In this document: positions 43,943 to 52,303 of the stretch, in pieces
Position numbering within the stretch: the first letter of the stretch is position 1
Layout: every line of letters begins with the position of its first letter
Assembly: GCA_963842725.1 (NCBI GenBank)
Contig: CAWJHN010000001.1
Coordinates: 62,001 to 126,000, forward strand
Length of the DNA stretch: 64,000 nt
Origin: UBA10649 sp963842725
Lineage (GTDB): Bacteria > Actinomycetota > Actinomycetes > S36-B12
Direction: 5' to 3'
The notes under the pieces: generated by a model
Databases searched by the model: none
Seen by the model: the letters and a program-made list of their open reading frames with translations, nothing else
What the model was told of the DNA's origin: nothing
Position numbers and translations under genes: made by a program

Positions 43943-44860
43943 TCAGAACCCGAGTCGCCTCAGCTGCTTGGGGTCCTTCTGCCAGTCCTTGGCCACCTTG
44001 ACCCGGATATCGAGGTACACCGGCACGCCCAGGAGCGCCTCGATCTCCTTGCGGGCCCTCGTGCCGACCTGCTTGAGGCGAGACCCCGCCTTGCCGATCA
44101 CGATCGCCTTCTGGGTGTCGCGCTCGACGAAGAGGGATGCGCGCACGTCGGTCAGCGGCCGGTCGACCGGCCGGTCCGTGCGCGCCTCGATCTCGTCCAC
44201 GACCACGGCGATCGAGTGCGGAAGCTCGTCCTGCACGCCGTCGAGGGCGGCCTCGCGGATCAGCTCCGCGACCGCGACCTCCAGGGTCTGGCCCTCGTCG
44301 TCATCGCCGTCCGGGAAGAGCACCGGACCTTCGGGCATCTGCGCGATGAGCTCGTCGACGAGGAGCTGCACCTGGTCGCCCCTGAGCGCCGAGACCGGGA
44401 TCACCTCGGACCACTCGAAGCCGATGTCCTCGGCCAGTCGGGCCACCTCGAGGAGCCGCTCGGCGAGGACCTTGCGCGAGACGGCGTCCGTCTTGGTCAC
44501 GATGGCGACCAGCGGCTTGCGCCGCAGGAAGGACAGCTCGGTCGCGATGTAGCGGTCGCCCGGGCCGACGGCCTGGTCGGCCGGGATGCACAGCCCGACG
44601 ACGTCGACGCTCGACCAGGTCTCGCGCACCTGGTCGTTGAGGCGTTCGCCGAGCAGGGTCCGGGGTCGGTGCAGGCCCGGGGTGTCGACCATGATCAGCT
44701 GCCCCTCGGGGCGGTTGACGATGCCGCGGAGCACCCGGCGGGTCGTCTGGGGGCGGTCAGAGGTGATCGCCACCTTGCGGCCGACCATGGCGTTGGTCAG
44801 CGTCGACTTCCCCGCGTTCGGACGACCGACCAGGCAGGCGAAGCCACTGCGGAACGTCAC
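43943..44860 (-). CDS. era: GTPase Era
   Basis: 305 aa from GTG 44860, overlapping the EamA stop. GTPase motifs G1 GRPNAGKST, G3 DTPGLH, G4 TKTD; C-terminal KH domain with AIVIGKAGSRLKQVGTRA. Acts in 16S rRNA processing and 30S maturation. Sits in the conserved ybeY-CNNM-cdd-era block, here interrupted by an EamA transporter gene. Confidence 0.95.
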   Translation of the reverse strand: MTFRSGFACLVGRPNAGKSTLTNAMVGRKVAITSDRPQTTRRVLRGIVNRPEGQLIMVDTPGLHRPRTLLGERLNDQVRETWSSVDVVGLCIPADQAVGPGDRYIATELSFLRRKPLVAIVTKTDAVSRKVLAERLLEVARLAEDIGFEWSEVIPVSALRGDQVQLLVDELIAQMPEGPVLFPDGDDDEGQTLEVAVAELIREAALDGVQDELPHSIAVVVDEIEARTDRPVDRPLTDVRASLFVERDTQKAIVIGKAGSRLKQVGTRARKEIEALLGVPVYLDIRVKVAKDWQKDPKQLRRLGF

Positions 44861-45777
44861 GTCACTGCTCCCGTTGCTGAGGTGCTGCTCCCGCGGGACG
44901 GCGCCCCGCGATCGCGCCGGTTCTCGGCCGCTCCCAGCAACGCTAGGGCACCGATGACCAGAAGGCACCCCAGCCATCCGATGGCGCTGACCGGCTCGCC
45001 CAGCACGACGACGCCGAGCAGCGTCGCCACCGCCGGCTCCAGGAGCGTCAACGTGGCGATGTGACCGGGCTGCAGCTCGCGCAGCCCGATCCCGAACAGC
45101 AGGTAGGCGACCGTGGTCGTGCCCAGTCCCAGCCACAGCACCTCGACGACGCCGGAAGGCGTGGCCCACCACGTCGACATGAACACGGCCGGCAGCAGCA
45201 CGACCGCCCCGATCGAGAATGACGACGCGAGGACCGAGCTGCCGGTGAAGCCCTCGCGAGCCAGGCCGACGCCGACCACGGTGAAGACGGCGTAGCAGCC
45301 ACCCGCGCCGAGGGCCCACAGCATGCCGATCGGCTCCCCCGTCGAGAGGTTGCCGGCCATCAGCAGGCCCAGGCCGATGACCGCCAGGGTCGTCGAGACC
45401 GCCCACGTCCAGCCCGGCGCGCCCTCGTGCAGCGCCCACCCGAGCAGTCCGGACAGGAAGGGGGCGCTGCCGAGCGCGATGAGCGCGGCGACGGCCACGC
45501 CGGACTTGGCGGTGCCGATGAAGAAGAACGCCTGGTACCCGGCGACGGCCACGCCCATCAGCCAGACCGCCGGGCGCCGCCACAGCCGACGCAGCTGGTC
45601 GCCCTGCCGGCGCCAGACAACGAAGGCGACGAGCCCGATCGAGCCGACGAGCAGGCGCATGGCCGCGACGCCGGCACCGGGAGCGTCGGGTGCGAGGAGC
45701 TCGCGCGACGTGCCGGTCGTGCCGAAGAGCACCGCGGCCCCCAGCACCGCGAGAGCGGCCCGCGCCTTCGGGGTCAC
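44857..45777 (-). CDS. EamA-type (DMT superfamily) transporter
   Basis: 306 aa, ten helices in two EamA repeats (AVLGAAVLFGTTGTSRELL; VVGVGLAREGFTGSSVLA ... LEPAVATLLGVVVLGE). The LLEPAVATLLGVVVLGEPVS motif marks the second repeat. Probably a metabolite exporter. It overlaps era and the cdd-like gene, an insertion into an otherwise conserved gene order. Confidence 0.9.
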   Translation of the reverse strand: MTPKARAALAVLGAAVLFGTTGTSRELLAPDAPGAGVAAMRLLVGSIGLVAFVVWRRQGDQLRRLWRRPAVWLMGVAVAGYQAFFFIGTAKSGVAVAALIALGSAPFLSGLLGWALHEGAPGWTWAVSTTLAVIGLGLLMAGNLSTGEPIGMLWALGAGGCYAVFTVVGVGLAREGFTGSSVLASSFSIGAVVLLPAVFMSTWWATPSGVVEVLWLGLGTTTVAYLLFGIGLRELQPGHIATLTLLEPAVATLLGVVVLGEPVSAIGWLGCLLVIGALALLGAAENRRDRGAPSRGSSTSATGAVT

Positions 45778-46121
45778 GACGACAGCGTCGAGCGGACGGT
45801 GCCGTCCGCATCGCAGACGAGCACGGGCACGCCCGGGCCGGCCAGGTCGCGCAGTGCCGTCAGGCCCGCACCGTCGGGATCGGCGCCGACGACTGCCGCC
45901 GCCTCCGCGCCGCGGGCGCCCGACGAGGCCGCCTGCGCGACGGCCAGGACGAGTGCGGACAGCGCGATGGACGGGAGTGCCACGTCGGCCGACGCGTAGG
46001 TGCGGCCCGTCTCGTCGCGCACCGCTGCGCCGGACGGCGCGCTGATCCGGGCACGGGCGCCGCGGGCGAGGACCACGAGCTTGGCGTCGTCGCTGCCCAG
46101 GGGATCACTCATCGTCGACAT
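45774..46121 (-). CDS. Cytidine deaminase-like protein lacking zinc motifs
   Basis: 115 aa (ATG 46112 is an alternative start). By location between the CNNM protein and era it matches the actinobacterial cytidine deaminase-like gene, with SDPLGSDDAKLVVLARGARAR and the deaminase-like strand GRTYASADVALPSIALSALVLAVAQAASSGA. The catalytic HAE and PCxxC motifs of CDA are absent, so no deaminase activity is expected. Degenerate family member of unknown role. Confidence 0.75.
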   Translation of the reverse strand: MSTMSDPLGSDDAKLVVLARGARARISAPSGAAVRDETGRTYASADVALPSIALSALVLAVAQAASSGARGAEAAAVVGADPDGAGLTALRDLAGPGVPVLVCDADGTVRSTLSS

Positions 46122-47427
46122 CGACCTCGTGGTCAGCGTCCGGGGCCGGGATCCGCTGCGCGAGCACCGTGCCGATGCGGTTCCGCCGGCCCTCGCCCTG
46201 CTCGGCCGTGAGCGTCCAGCCGTCGATCTCGGTCGACGCGCCGGGGATCGGAACGCGGCCCATCCGCTTGGCGACGAGGCCCAGGACGGTGTCGATGCCC
46301 TCCTCCTCGGAGTCGATCTCGACGCCGATGAGGTCGCCGAAGTCGTCGACGTGCATGCGGGCGAGCACGCGGAAGGCGCCTCCCGGCAGCTCGGCCACCT
46401 CGGGTGCCGCAGTGTCGTACTCGTCGGCGATCTCGCCGACGATCTCCTCGAGGATGTCCTCGATGGTCACCAGACCGGCCGTGCCGCCGTACTCGTCCAC
46501 GACGATGGCCAGGTGGACACGGGCCGACTGCATGTCGCGCAGCAGTGCGTCGACCGGCTTGCTGTCCGGGACGAAGTACGGCTCGCGCATCAGCGACTCG
46601 ACCCGCTCCTCCTGCTCGGCCTCGCGATGCTCGAACGTGCGGCGGGTGACGTCCTTCAGGTACACGATGCCGACGATGTCGTCGGCGTTGTCGCCGATGG
46701 CCGGGATACGGGAGAAGCCCGAGCGCAGGCCGAGGGACATGGCCTGGCGCAGAGTCTTGGTCCGCTCGATCACGACCATCTCGGTGCGCGGGACCATCAC
46801 CTCCTTGGCGAAGGTGTCGCCCAGCTCGAAGACCGAGTGGATCATCTGCCTCTCGTCGTCCTCGATGAGGCTGTCGGCCTCGGCCCGGTCGACCATCTCG
46901 CGCAGCTCCGCCTGGCTGGCGAACGGGCCCTCGCGGTAGCCCTTGCCGGGGGTGACCGCATTGCCGATCAGGATGAGCAGGCTGGTCAGCGGCCCGAGTA
47001 CCGTCGCGACGAACCGGGTGGGACCCGCTGCCGCGAACGCGATGCGATCGGCGTGCTGGCGGCCGAGGGTGCGGGCGGCCACGCCGAGCACCACGTAGGA
47101 CACCGTGACCATCACGCCGACCGCGAGGAGCAGGGCCAGCGCGGGCGAGCCGCCGCCGACGACGACCAGCGCGTCGACGCAGACGTAGCCCACCAGCAGC
47201 GTGGCGGTGACGGTCGCGACCGTCGACAGGAAGAGCAGGACGTTGATGAAGCGCGGACGGTCCGCCATGACCTCGAGGAGGCGGAGGGCACGTCGCTCGT
47301 CCTCGCGGCGAGCGTCGTCCACCTGACTGCGCGACACGCGGCCGATCGCCGTCTCGGCGCTGATGAGCGCGCCCGCGACCAGCACGAGCACGGCCGACAG
47401 GACGATCAGCCAGGCGTCGGCGTTCAC
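46105..47427 (-). CDS. CNNM/HlyC-type transporter with CBS pair
   Basis: 440 aa from GTG 47427, overlapping ybeY. DUF21 membrane domain (residues about 1-190, four hydrophobic helices), two CBS domains (VMVPRTEMVVIERTKTLRQA; VHLAIVVDEYGGTAGLVTIEDILEEIVGEI), and a C-terminal CorC-HlyC domain (GAFRVLARMHVDD...). Related to Mg2+/Co2+ efflux CorB/CNNM proteins. In the conserved block with ybeY and era. Confidence 0.93.
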   Translation of the reverse strand: MNADAWLIVLSAVLVLVAGALISAETAIGRVSRSQVDDARREDERRALRLLEVMADRPRFINVLLFLSTVATVTATLLVGYVCVDALVVVGGGSPALALLLAVGVMVTVSYVVLGVAARTLGRQHADRIAFAAAGPTRFVATVLGPLTSLLILIGNAVTPGKGYREGPFASQAELREMVDRAEADSLIEDDERQMIHSVFELGDTFAKEVMVPRTEMVVIERTKTLRQAMSLGLRSGFSRIPAIGDNADDIVGIVYLKDVTRRTFEHREAEQEERVESLMREPYFVPDSKPVDALLRDMQSARVHLAIVVDEYGGTAGLVTIEDILEEIVGEIADEYDTAAPEVAELPGGAFRVLARMHVDDFGDLIGVEIDSEEEGIDTVLGLVAKRMGRVPIPGASTEIDGWTLTAEQGEGRRNRIGTVLAQRIPAPDADHEVDVDDE

Positions 47428-47897
47428 GAGGCCCGCCAGCCGCTCAGGAGCTCGTCCTGCAGCGCGAACATCGCGTCGTAGTCCGCCGGACTCGAGTGGT
47501 CGTAGCCGATCAGGTGGAGGGTGCCGTGCGTGGTGAGGAACGCCAGCTCCTCGTCGAGCGTGCGACCAGCGGCCAGGGACTGCGGCCCCAGGTAGCCGGG
47601 GCAGATGACGATGTCGCCCAGGACGCCGGGGACCGGCTCGGTACCAGGCGCGGCGCTGCGCAGTTCGTCCATCGGAAAGGACAGGACGTCGGTGGGCCCG
47701 GGCTCGTGCATCCAGTCGACGTGCAGCTCGGTCATGCGCTCCGGGGTCACCAGGGTGATCGCCAGCTCGCAGTCCGGATGCAGGCCCAATGCCCCGAACA
47801 GGTATCCCGCCAGCCGGCGAAGGGCCTCGAGGTCGCACGCCGCGCCGGACTCGTTCGCCACCGACACCGCGATGGGGAGCGGCTGGTGATCGGTCAC
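47424..47897 (-). CDS. ybeY: Endoribonuclease YbeY
   Basis: 157 aa. Zinc-site motif THGTLHLIGYDHSSPADY (H-x3-H-x5-H) and LHVDWMHEPGPTDVLSFPMDE identify it. Acts in rRNA maturation and ribosome quality control. GTG start overlaps the phoH stop. Confidence 0.95.
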   Translation of the reverse strand: MTDHQPLPIAVSVANESGAACDLEALRRLAGYLFGALGLHPDCELAITLVTPERMTELHVDWMHEPGPTDVLSFPMDELRSAAPGTEPVPGVLGDIVICPGYLGPQSLAAGRTLDEELAFLTTHGTLHLIGYDHSSPADYDAMFALQDELLSGWRAS

Positions 47898-48895
47898 GCG
47901 TTCTTCTTCGCGTCGTACCGCTCGTAGGCGTCGACGATGCGCCCGACCAGCTTGTGGCGCACGACGTCGTGCGACGTGAGTCGGCAGAAGGAGACGTCGT
48001 CGATGCCCTCGAGGATCTCCGAGACCACGCGCAGTCCGCTCGTGATGCCGCCGGGCAGGTCGACCTGGGTGACGTCACCGGTGACGACCATCGTCGACCC
48101 GAACCCGAGCCGGGTGAGGAACATCTTCATCTGCTCGGCCGACGTGTTCTGCGCCTCGTCGAGGATGATGAAGGAGTCGTTGAGGGTGCGCCCGCGCATG
48201 TAGGCCAGGGGTGCGATCTCGATGGTGCCGCTGGTGATCAGCCGCGGGATCGAGTCCGGGTCGATCATGTCGTGCAGGGCGTCGTAGAGCGGACGCAGGT
48301 AGGGGTCGATCTTCTCCGACAGGGTCCCCGGCAGGAAGCCGAGCCGCTCCCCCGCCTCCACGGCGGGCCGGGTCAGCACGATCCGGTTGACGCGCTTGGC
48401 CTGCAGGGCCTGCACGGCCTTCGCCACGGCCAGGTACGTCTTGCCCGTGCCGGCCGGACCGATGCCGAAGACCACGGTGTTGTTGTCGATCGCGTCGACG
48501 TAGCGCTTCTGGTTGAGGGTCTTGGCGCGGATGGTCCGGCCGCGGTTGCTGAGGATGTTGGCCGTCAGCACCTCGCTGGGCCGGTTGCCCGATCGCATCA
48601 GCGAGATGCTGCGCTCGACCGACTCGGGGGTGAGGGCCTGGCCGGTCCGCAGCACGGTGAGCATCTCGCCGATGAGCGTGTCGATGATCCCGACGTCCTC
48701 CGGGCTTCCGGACACCGTGATCTCGTTGCCGCGCGCCATGATGTCGGTGGCCGGGAACGCACGCTCCACGAGGCGCAGGTACGCGTCGTTGGTTCCGAGC
48801 AGGGCGACCATCGGCTGGGAGTGCGGCACGATGATCGTGGTCTGCGCCCGAGGGCTCTCTGGTGCTTCTGCCGTCATGCGCTCCTCGTCATTCAT
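47894..48895 (-). CDS. phoH: PhoH-like ATPase
   Basis: 333 aa. Walker A GPAGTGKTYLAVAKA, Walker B DSFIILDEAQNTSAEQMKMFLTRLG, with an N-terminal KH-like extension (residues about 20-110). Usual partner of YbeY in actinobacteria; presumed RNA-related ATPase. Confidence 0.93.
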   Translation of the reverse strand: MNDEERMTAEAPESPRAQTTIIVPHSQPMVALLGTNDAYLRLVERAFPATDIMARGNEITVSGSPEDVGIIDTLIGEMLTVLRTGQALTPESVERSISLMRSGNRPSEVLTANILSNRGRTIRAKTLNQKRYVDAIDNNTVVFGIGPAGTGKTYLAVAKAVQALQAKRVNRIVLTRPAVEAGERLGFLPGTLSEKIDPYLRPLYDALHDMIDPDSIPRLITSGTIEIAPLAYMRGRTLNDSFIILDEAQNTSAEQMKMFLTRLGFGSTMVVTGDVTQVDLPGGITSGLRVVSEILEGIDDVSFCRLTSHDVVRHKLVGRIVDAYERYDAKKNA

Positions 48896-48925
48896 GGTGA
48901 TCGTCGACCGTCGGTGGGATGCGGA

Positions 48926-49270
48926 CTAGCCGGGTGGCCAGGCGAGCGGGCGGCCGCCCAGAACGTGCAGGTGGACGTGCGCGACGGACTGGCCCGCCTG
49001 CGCCCCGGTGTTGCTGACGATGCGGTAGCCGGCTGTCGACACGCCCTCCAGGTCAGCGATCAGGCCGGCCACCCGGAGCATGGCACCGGCGAGGTCCGGG
49101 TCGGCCGCCGCCAGCTCCGCCGCGTTGGCGTGATGGGCACGCGGTATCACGAGCACGTGGACCGGCGCCTGCGGCGTGATGTCTCGGAAGGCGATCACCT
49201 CGTCATCGCTGAAGACGATGTCGGCCGGGATGTCGCCGGCGGCGATCGCGCAGAAGAGGCACTCGCTCAT
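48926..49270 (-). CDS. HIT family protein
   Basis: 114 aa from ATG 49270. CLFCAIAAGDIPADIVFSDD, and the histidine triad in SVAHVHLHVLGGRPL. HINT-like purine nucleoside phosphoramidase. The last residue positions are intact; length normal. Between rsmE and phoH as is usual. Confidence 0.95.
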   Translation of the reverse strand: MSECLFCAIAAGDIPADIVFSDDEVIAFRDITPQAPVHVLVIPRAHHANAAELAAADPDLAGAMLRVAGLIADLEGVSTAGYRIVSNTGAQAGQSVAHVHLHVLGGRPLAWPPG

Positions 49271-49274
49271 GGCC

Positions 49275-50042
49275 TCATCCTTCCACGTCGGTCTGGTTCC
49301 ACCGCGCCGACGACGACAGTAGCGCCGACACCGCGGCCACCCCCGCCGTCGACGTCCGCAGCACGGTCGGTCCCATCCGCATCGCCGTGGCCCCGGCCTC
49401 GGCGAACTGCCGCAGCTCGTCCGGGGCCAGCCCGCCCTCTGGACCCACCACCAGCACCACCTCACCGTGCTCGGGCAGCACCGCACGACCGATCGGGACG
49501 GCCGCCGACTCGTGCAGGACGATGGCAGCGGCGGCTGAGGTGATTCGGGCGACGACGTCGACCGTGCTCGCCAGGGGCGCGATCAGCGGGAACCACGATC
49601 GACGGGACTGCTTGGCGGCCGCGCGTGCGGCGTCCGACCACCGCTGCCACGACTTCTCGGCGCGGTCCGCGCGCCACCGGGTGACGCAGTTCGCCGCCGA
49701 CCACGGCACGATGACGTCGACCCCGATCTCGGTGAGCAGCTCCACGGCCAGCTCGCCGCGGTCCCCCTTGGGCAGCGCCTGCACGACGGTCAGCGTCGGC
49801 TCGGGCGCGCCCACGAGCCGGGCACCGATCACCTCGACCTCGAACGCGTCCTTGCCCGTCACCGTGCGAACCCGGCCGTCGATCCGGCGGCCGCGACCGT
49901 CGACGAGGACGACGACCTCGCCCGGCACGATCCGTCGCACCGTCACGGCATGCCGTCCCTCGGGGCCGCTGACCAGCAACAGCGAACCTGCGGCAGCCGC
50001 GGCAGCCGCGTCGGGATCGATGACGAAGACCGGGGGTGTCAC
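49275..50042 (-). CDS. rsmE: 16S rRNA (uracil-1498-N3)-methyltransferase
   Basis: 255 aa. N-terminal PUA-like domain and C-terminal SPOUT knot: VVQALPKGDRGELAVELLTEIGVD, LVVGPEGGLAPDEL and MGPTVLRTSTAGVAAVSAL. Methylates U1498 of 16S rRNA. Overlaps the dnaJ stop by 4 bp. Confidence 0.94.
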   Translation of the reverse strand: MTPPVFVIDPDAAAAAAAGSLLLVSGPEGRHAVTVRRIVPGEVVVLVDGRGRRIDGRVRTVTGKDAFEVEVIGARLVGAPEPTLTVVQALPKGDRGELAVELLTEIGVDVIVPWSAANCVTRWRADRAEKSWQRWSDAARAAAKQSRRSWFPLIAPLASTVDVVARITSAAAAIVLHESAAVPIGRAVLPEHGEVVLVVGPEGGLAPDELRQFAEAGATAMRMGPTVLRTSTAGVAAVSALLSSSARWNQTDVEG

Positions 50043-51175
50043 TTCGCGGTGAACGCGTCCTTGAGCCGCGAGAACAGGCCCGCGTGGGTCTCGCCATGGG
50101 CGCCCACCTGTGCCGTCGCCTCCTCGCGCAGGGCGGCCAGCTGGCGAAGGAGCTCCTCCTGCTGGGGATCCAGTCGCGTCGGCGTCTGGACGGTCAGGTG
50201 CACGTGCAGGTCACCGCGGCCCCCCGAGCGCAGTCGCGCCGCTCCGCGTCCCCGGATCGTGATCACCTCGCCGGACTGCGTGCCCGCCTTGATGTCGACG
50301 CTCGTCGGGCCGTCGAGGGTCTCGAGCTCGAGACTGGTCCCGAGGGCAGCCGCCGTCATCGGCACCGTGACCATGCAGTGCAGTTCCTCGCCGTGCCGCT
50401 CGAACATGGGGTGCGGCGACACCACGATCTCGATGAACAGGTCGCCTGCCGGACCGCCGTTGGGCCCGACCTCGCCCTCGCCGGTCAGCTGGATGCGGGT
50501 CCCCGTGTCGACGCCGGGCGGGATCTGCACGGTGAGCGTGCGCCGCGTTCGGACGCGTCCGTCCGTCGAGCACTCCGGGCACGGGTGCGGGATCGTGGTG
50601 CCGAAGCCCTGGCACGTGGGACACGGGCGCGAGGTCATGACCTGGCCCAGGAACGAGCGCTGCACCTGCTGCACCTCGCCACGGCCCTTGCACATGACGC
50701 ACGTGACGGGATCGCTGCCGGGCGCCGTGCCGGCGCCCTCGCAGGCGTGGCACAGGACGGCCGTGTCGACGGTCAGGTCGCGGGTGCCGCCGAACACCGC
50801 GTCGGCGAGGTCGATCTGGACCCTGATGAGCGCGTCCTGGCCGCGGCGGGCACGCGGACGCGGACCGCGGTGGCCGCCGCCGCCGCCGAAGAAGGCGTCC
50901 ATGATGTCGCCGAAGTCGAACGTCGCACCGCCGTACCCGCCGCCTCCGCCGCGATTGGCGCTTAGGGGGTCTCCGCCGAGGTCGTACATCTGGCGCTTCT
51001 CGGGATCGCTGAGCACCTCGTACGCGGCCGTGACGAGCTTGAACTTCTCCTGGTGCTCCGGGTCCGGATTGACGTCGGGGTGAAGCTCGCGAGCGAGTCG
51101 GCGGTACGCCTTCTTTATCTCGTCGGGCGTGGAGTCGCGAGAGACGCCGAGCAGCGCGTAGTAGTCAGTTGCCAC
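50039..51175 (-). CDS. dnaJ: Chaperone DnaJ
   Basis: 378 aa. J domain with HPD in RELHPDVNPDPEHQEKF, a short G/F region, four CxxCxGxG zinc motifs (CHACEGAG, CVMCKGRG, CPTCQGFG, CPECSTDG) and the C-terminal substrate domain. Second actinobacterial DnaJ (DnaJ2) type, encoded with hrcA and thus under CIRCE control. Co-chaperone of DnaK. Confidence 0.95.
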   Translation of the reverse strand: MATDYYALLGVSRDSTPDEIKKAYRRLARELHPDVNPDPEHQEKFKLVTAAYEVLSDPEKRQMYDLGGDPLSANRGGGGGYGGATFDFGDIMDAFFGGGGGHRGPRPRARRGQDALIRVQIDLADAVFGGTRDLTVDTAVLCHACEGAGTAPGSDPVTCVMCKGRGEVQQVQRSFLGQVMTSRPCPTCQGFGTTIPHPCPECSTDGRVRTRRTLTVQIPPGVDTGTRIQLTGEGEVGPNGGPAGDLFIEIVVSPHPMFERHGEELHCMVTVPMTAAALGTSLELETLDGPTSVDIKAGTQSGEVITIRGRGAARLRSGGRGDLHVHLTVQTPTRLDPQQEELLRQLAALREEATAQVGAHGETHAGLFSRLKDAFTAK

Positions 51176-51181
51176 GGATAC

Positions 51182-52201
51182 TCACTGTTCGTCCAGGATG
51201 CGGCTGACGTAGCGCGCCACGGCTTGGACCGCGCTGATGGTTCCCGGGTAGTCCATGTGGGTCGGGCCGACCACTCCGAGGGAGGCGACCGGATGGTCCC
51301 CGTGCGCGTAGCGGGCCGTGATGACCGACGTCGACTCCAGGCCCTCGACGGGGTTCTCGTGGCCGATGCGGACCGTCACGCCCTGGGGCGCACCGCCTTC
51401 GCCGAGCAGCCGGAGCAGCACGACCTGCTCCTCGAGGGCCTCCAGCACCGGCTGGATCGCGAGGGGGAAGGACTCGCCGTAGCGGGCCAGGTGCGCGGTG
51501 CCGCCGAGCACCACCCGCTCGTCGGTCCGCTCGGTGACCGCCTCGAGCACGCCGGCGACCACGGCGCGAACGGTCGGGCGGTCGTCGGGGGCGAACGCCT
51601 CGTCGAATCCGGTGAGCGCGTCGGGCACCGACGCGAACGCCTTGCCGGACAGGGTGACGATCAGGCGCGACCTCAGGTCGGCCACGACGGACTCGGGGAT
51701 GGGCGCGGCCGAGTCCACGATGCGCTGCTCCACCCGGCCGGTGTCGGAGATGAGCACGACGATGAGCCGCGTGGTGCTCAGCGAGACCACCTCGACGTGG
51801 CGGACGCTGCTGCGCGAAAGCGACGGGTACTGGACGAGCGCGACCTGCCGGGTGATCTGGGCCAGCAGCCGGACCGTCCTGGCCATGACGTCGTCGAGAT
51901 CGACCGCGTCATCGAGGAACTGGTGGATGGCGCGGCGCTCCGGCGCGCTCAGCGGCTTGACTCCCGAGAGCCGGTCGACGAACAGGCGGTAGCCCCGGTC
52001 GGTGGGCACGCGGCCCGCACTCGTGTGCGGCTGGGCGATGAAGCCCTCCTCCTCGAGCGCGGCCATGTCGTTGCGGATCGTGGCCGGCGACACGCCGAGG
52101 CTGTGCCGTTCGACGAGGGCCTTGGACCCCACGGGCTCGTGGGTCGACACATAGTCCTCGACGATGGCACGCAGCACGGCGAGCCGGCGTTCCTCGAGCA
52201 T
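51182..52201 (-). CDS. hrcA: Heat-inducible transcription repressor HrcA
   Basis: 339 aa. I chose ATG 52201 (GGGAGG upstream) because the longer start at 52249 would lie inside the CIRCE operator. Winged-helix N-terminus MLEERRLAVLRAIVEDYVSTHEPVGSKAL, SPATIRNDMAALEEEGFIAQPHTSAGRVPTDRGYR, then the GAF-like regulatory domain. Represses heat-shock genes by binding CIRCE. Confidence 0.95.
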   Translation of the reverse strand: MLEERRLAVLRAIVEDYVSTHEPVGSKALVERHSLGVSPATIRNDMAALEEEGFIAQPHTSAGRVPTDRGYRLFVDRLSGVKPLSAPERRAIHQFLDDAVDLDDVMARTVRLLAQITRQVALVQYPSLSRSSVRHVEVVSLSTTRLIVVLISDTGRVEQRIVDSAAPIPESVVADLRSRLIVTLSGKAFASVPDALTGFDEAFAPDDRPTVRAVVAGVLEAVTERTDERVVLGGTAHLARYGESFPLAIQPVLEALEEQVVLLRLLGEGGAPQGVTVRIGHENPVEGLESTSVITARYAHGDHPVASLGVVGPTHMDYPGTISAVQAVARYVSRILDEQ

Positions 52202-52238
52202 GCGCACCTCCCGGGCGGCGACGGGCCTCGCGAGGCAA

Positions 52239-52265
52239 TTGGCACTCACGAGCAGTGAGTGCCAA
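52239..52265. promoter_or_regulatory. CIRCE operator
   Basis: TTGGCACTC, a 9-bp spacer, and GAGTGCCAA: a perfect inverted repeat matching the CIRCE consensus TTAGCACTC-N9-GAGTGCTAA. It lies 38 bp upstream of hrcA. Confidence 0.95.
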
Positions 52266-52303
52266 GTGTACGGCCTCAGGGTGGACCCGGCGCCTCCTGA
52301 GCC

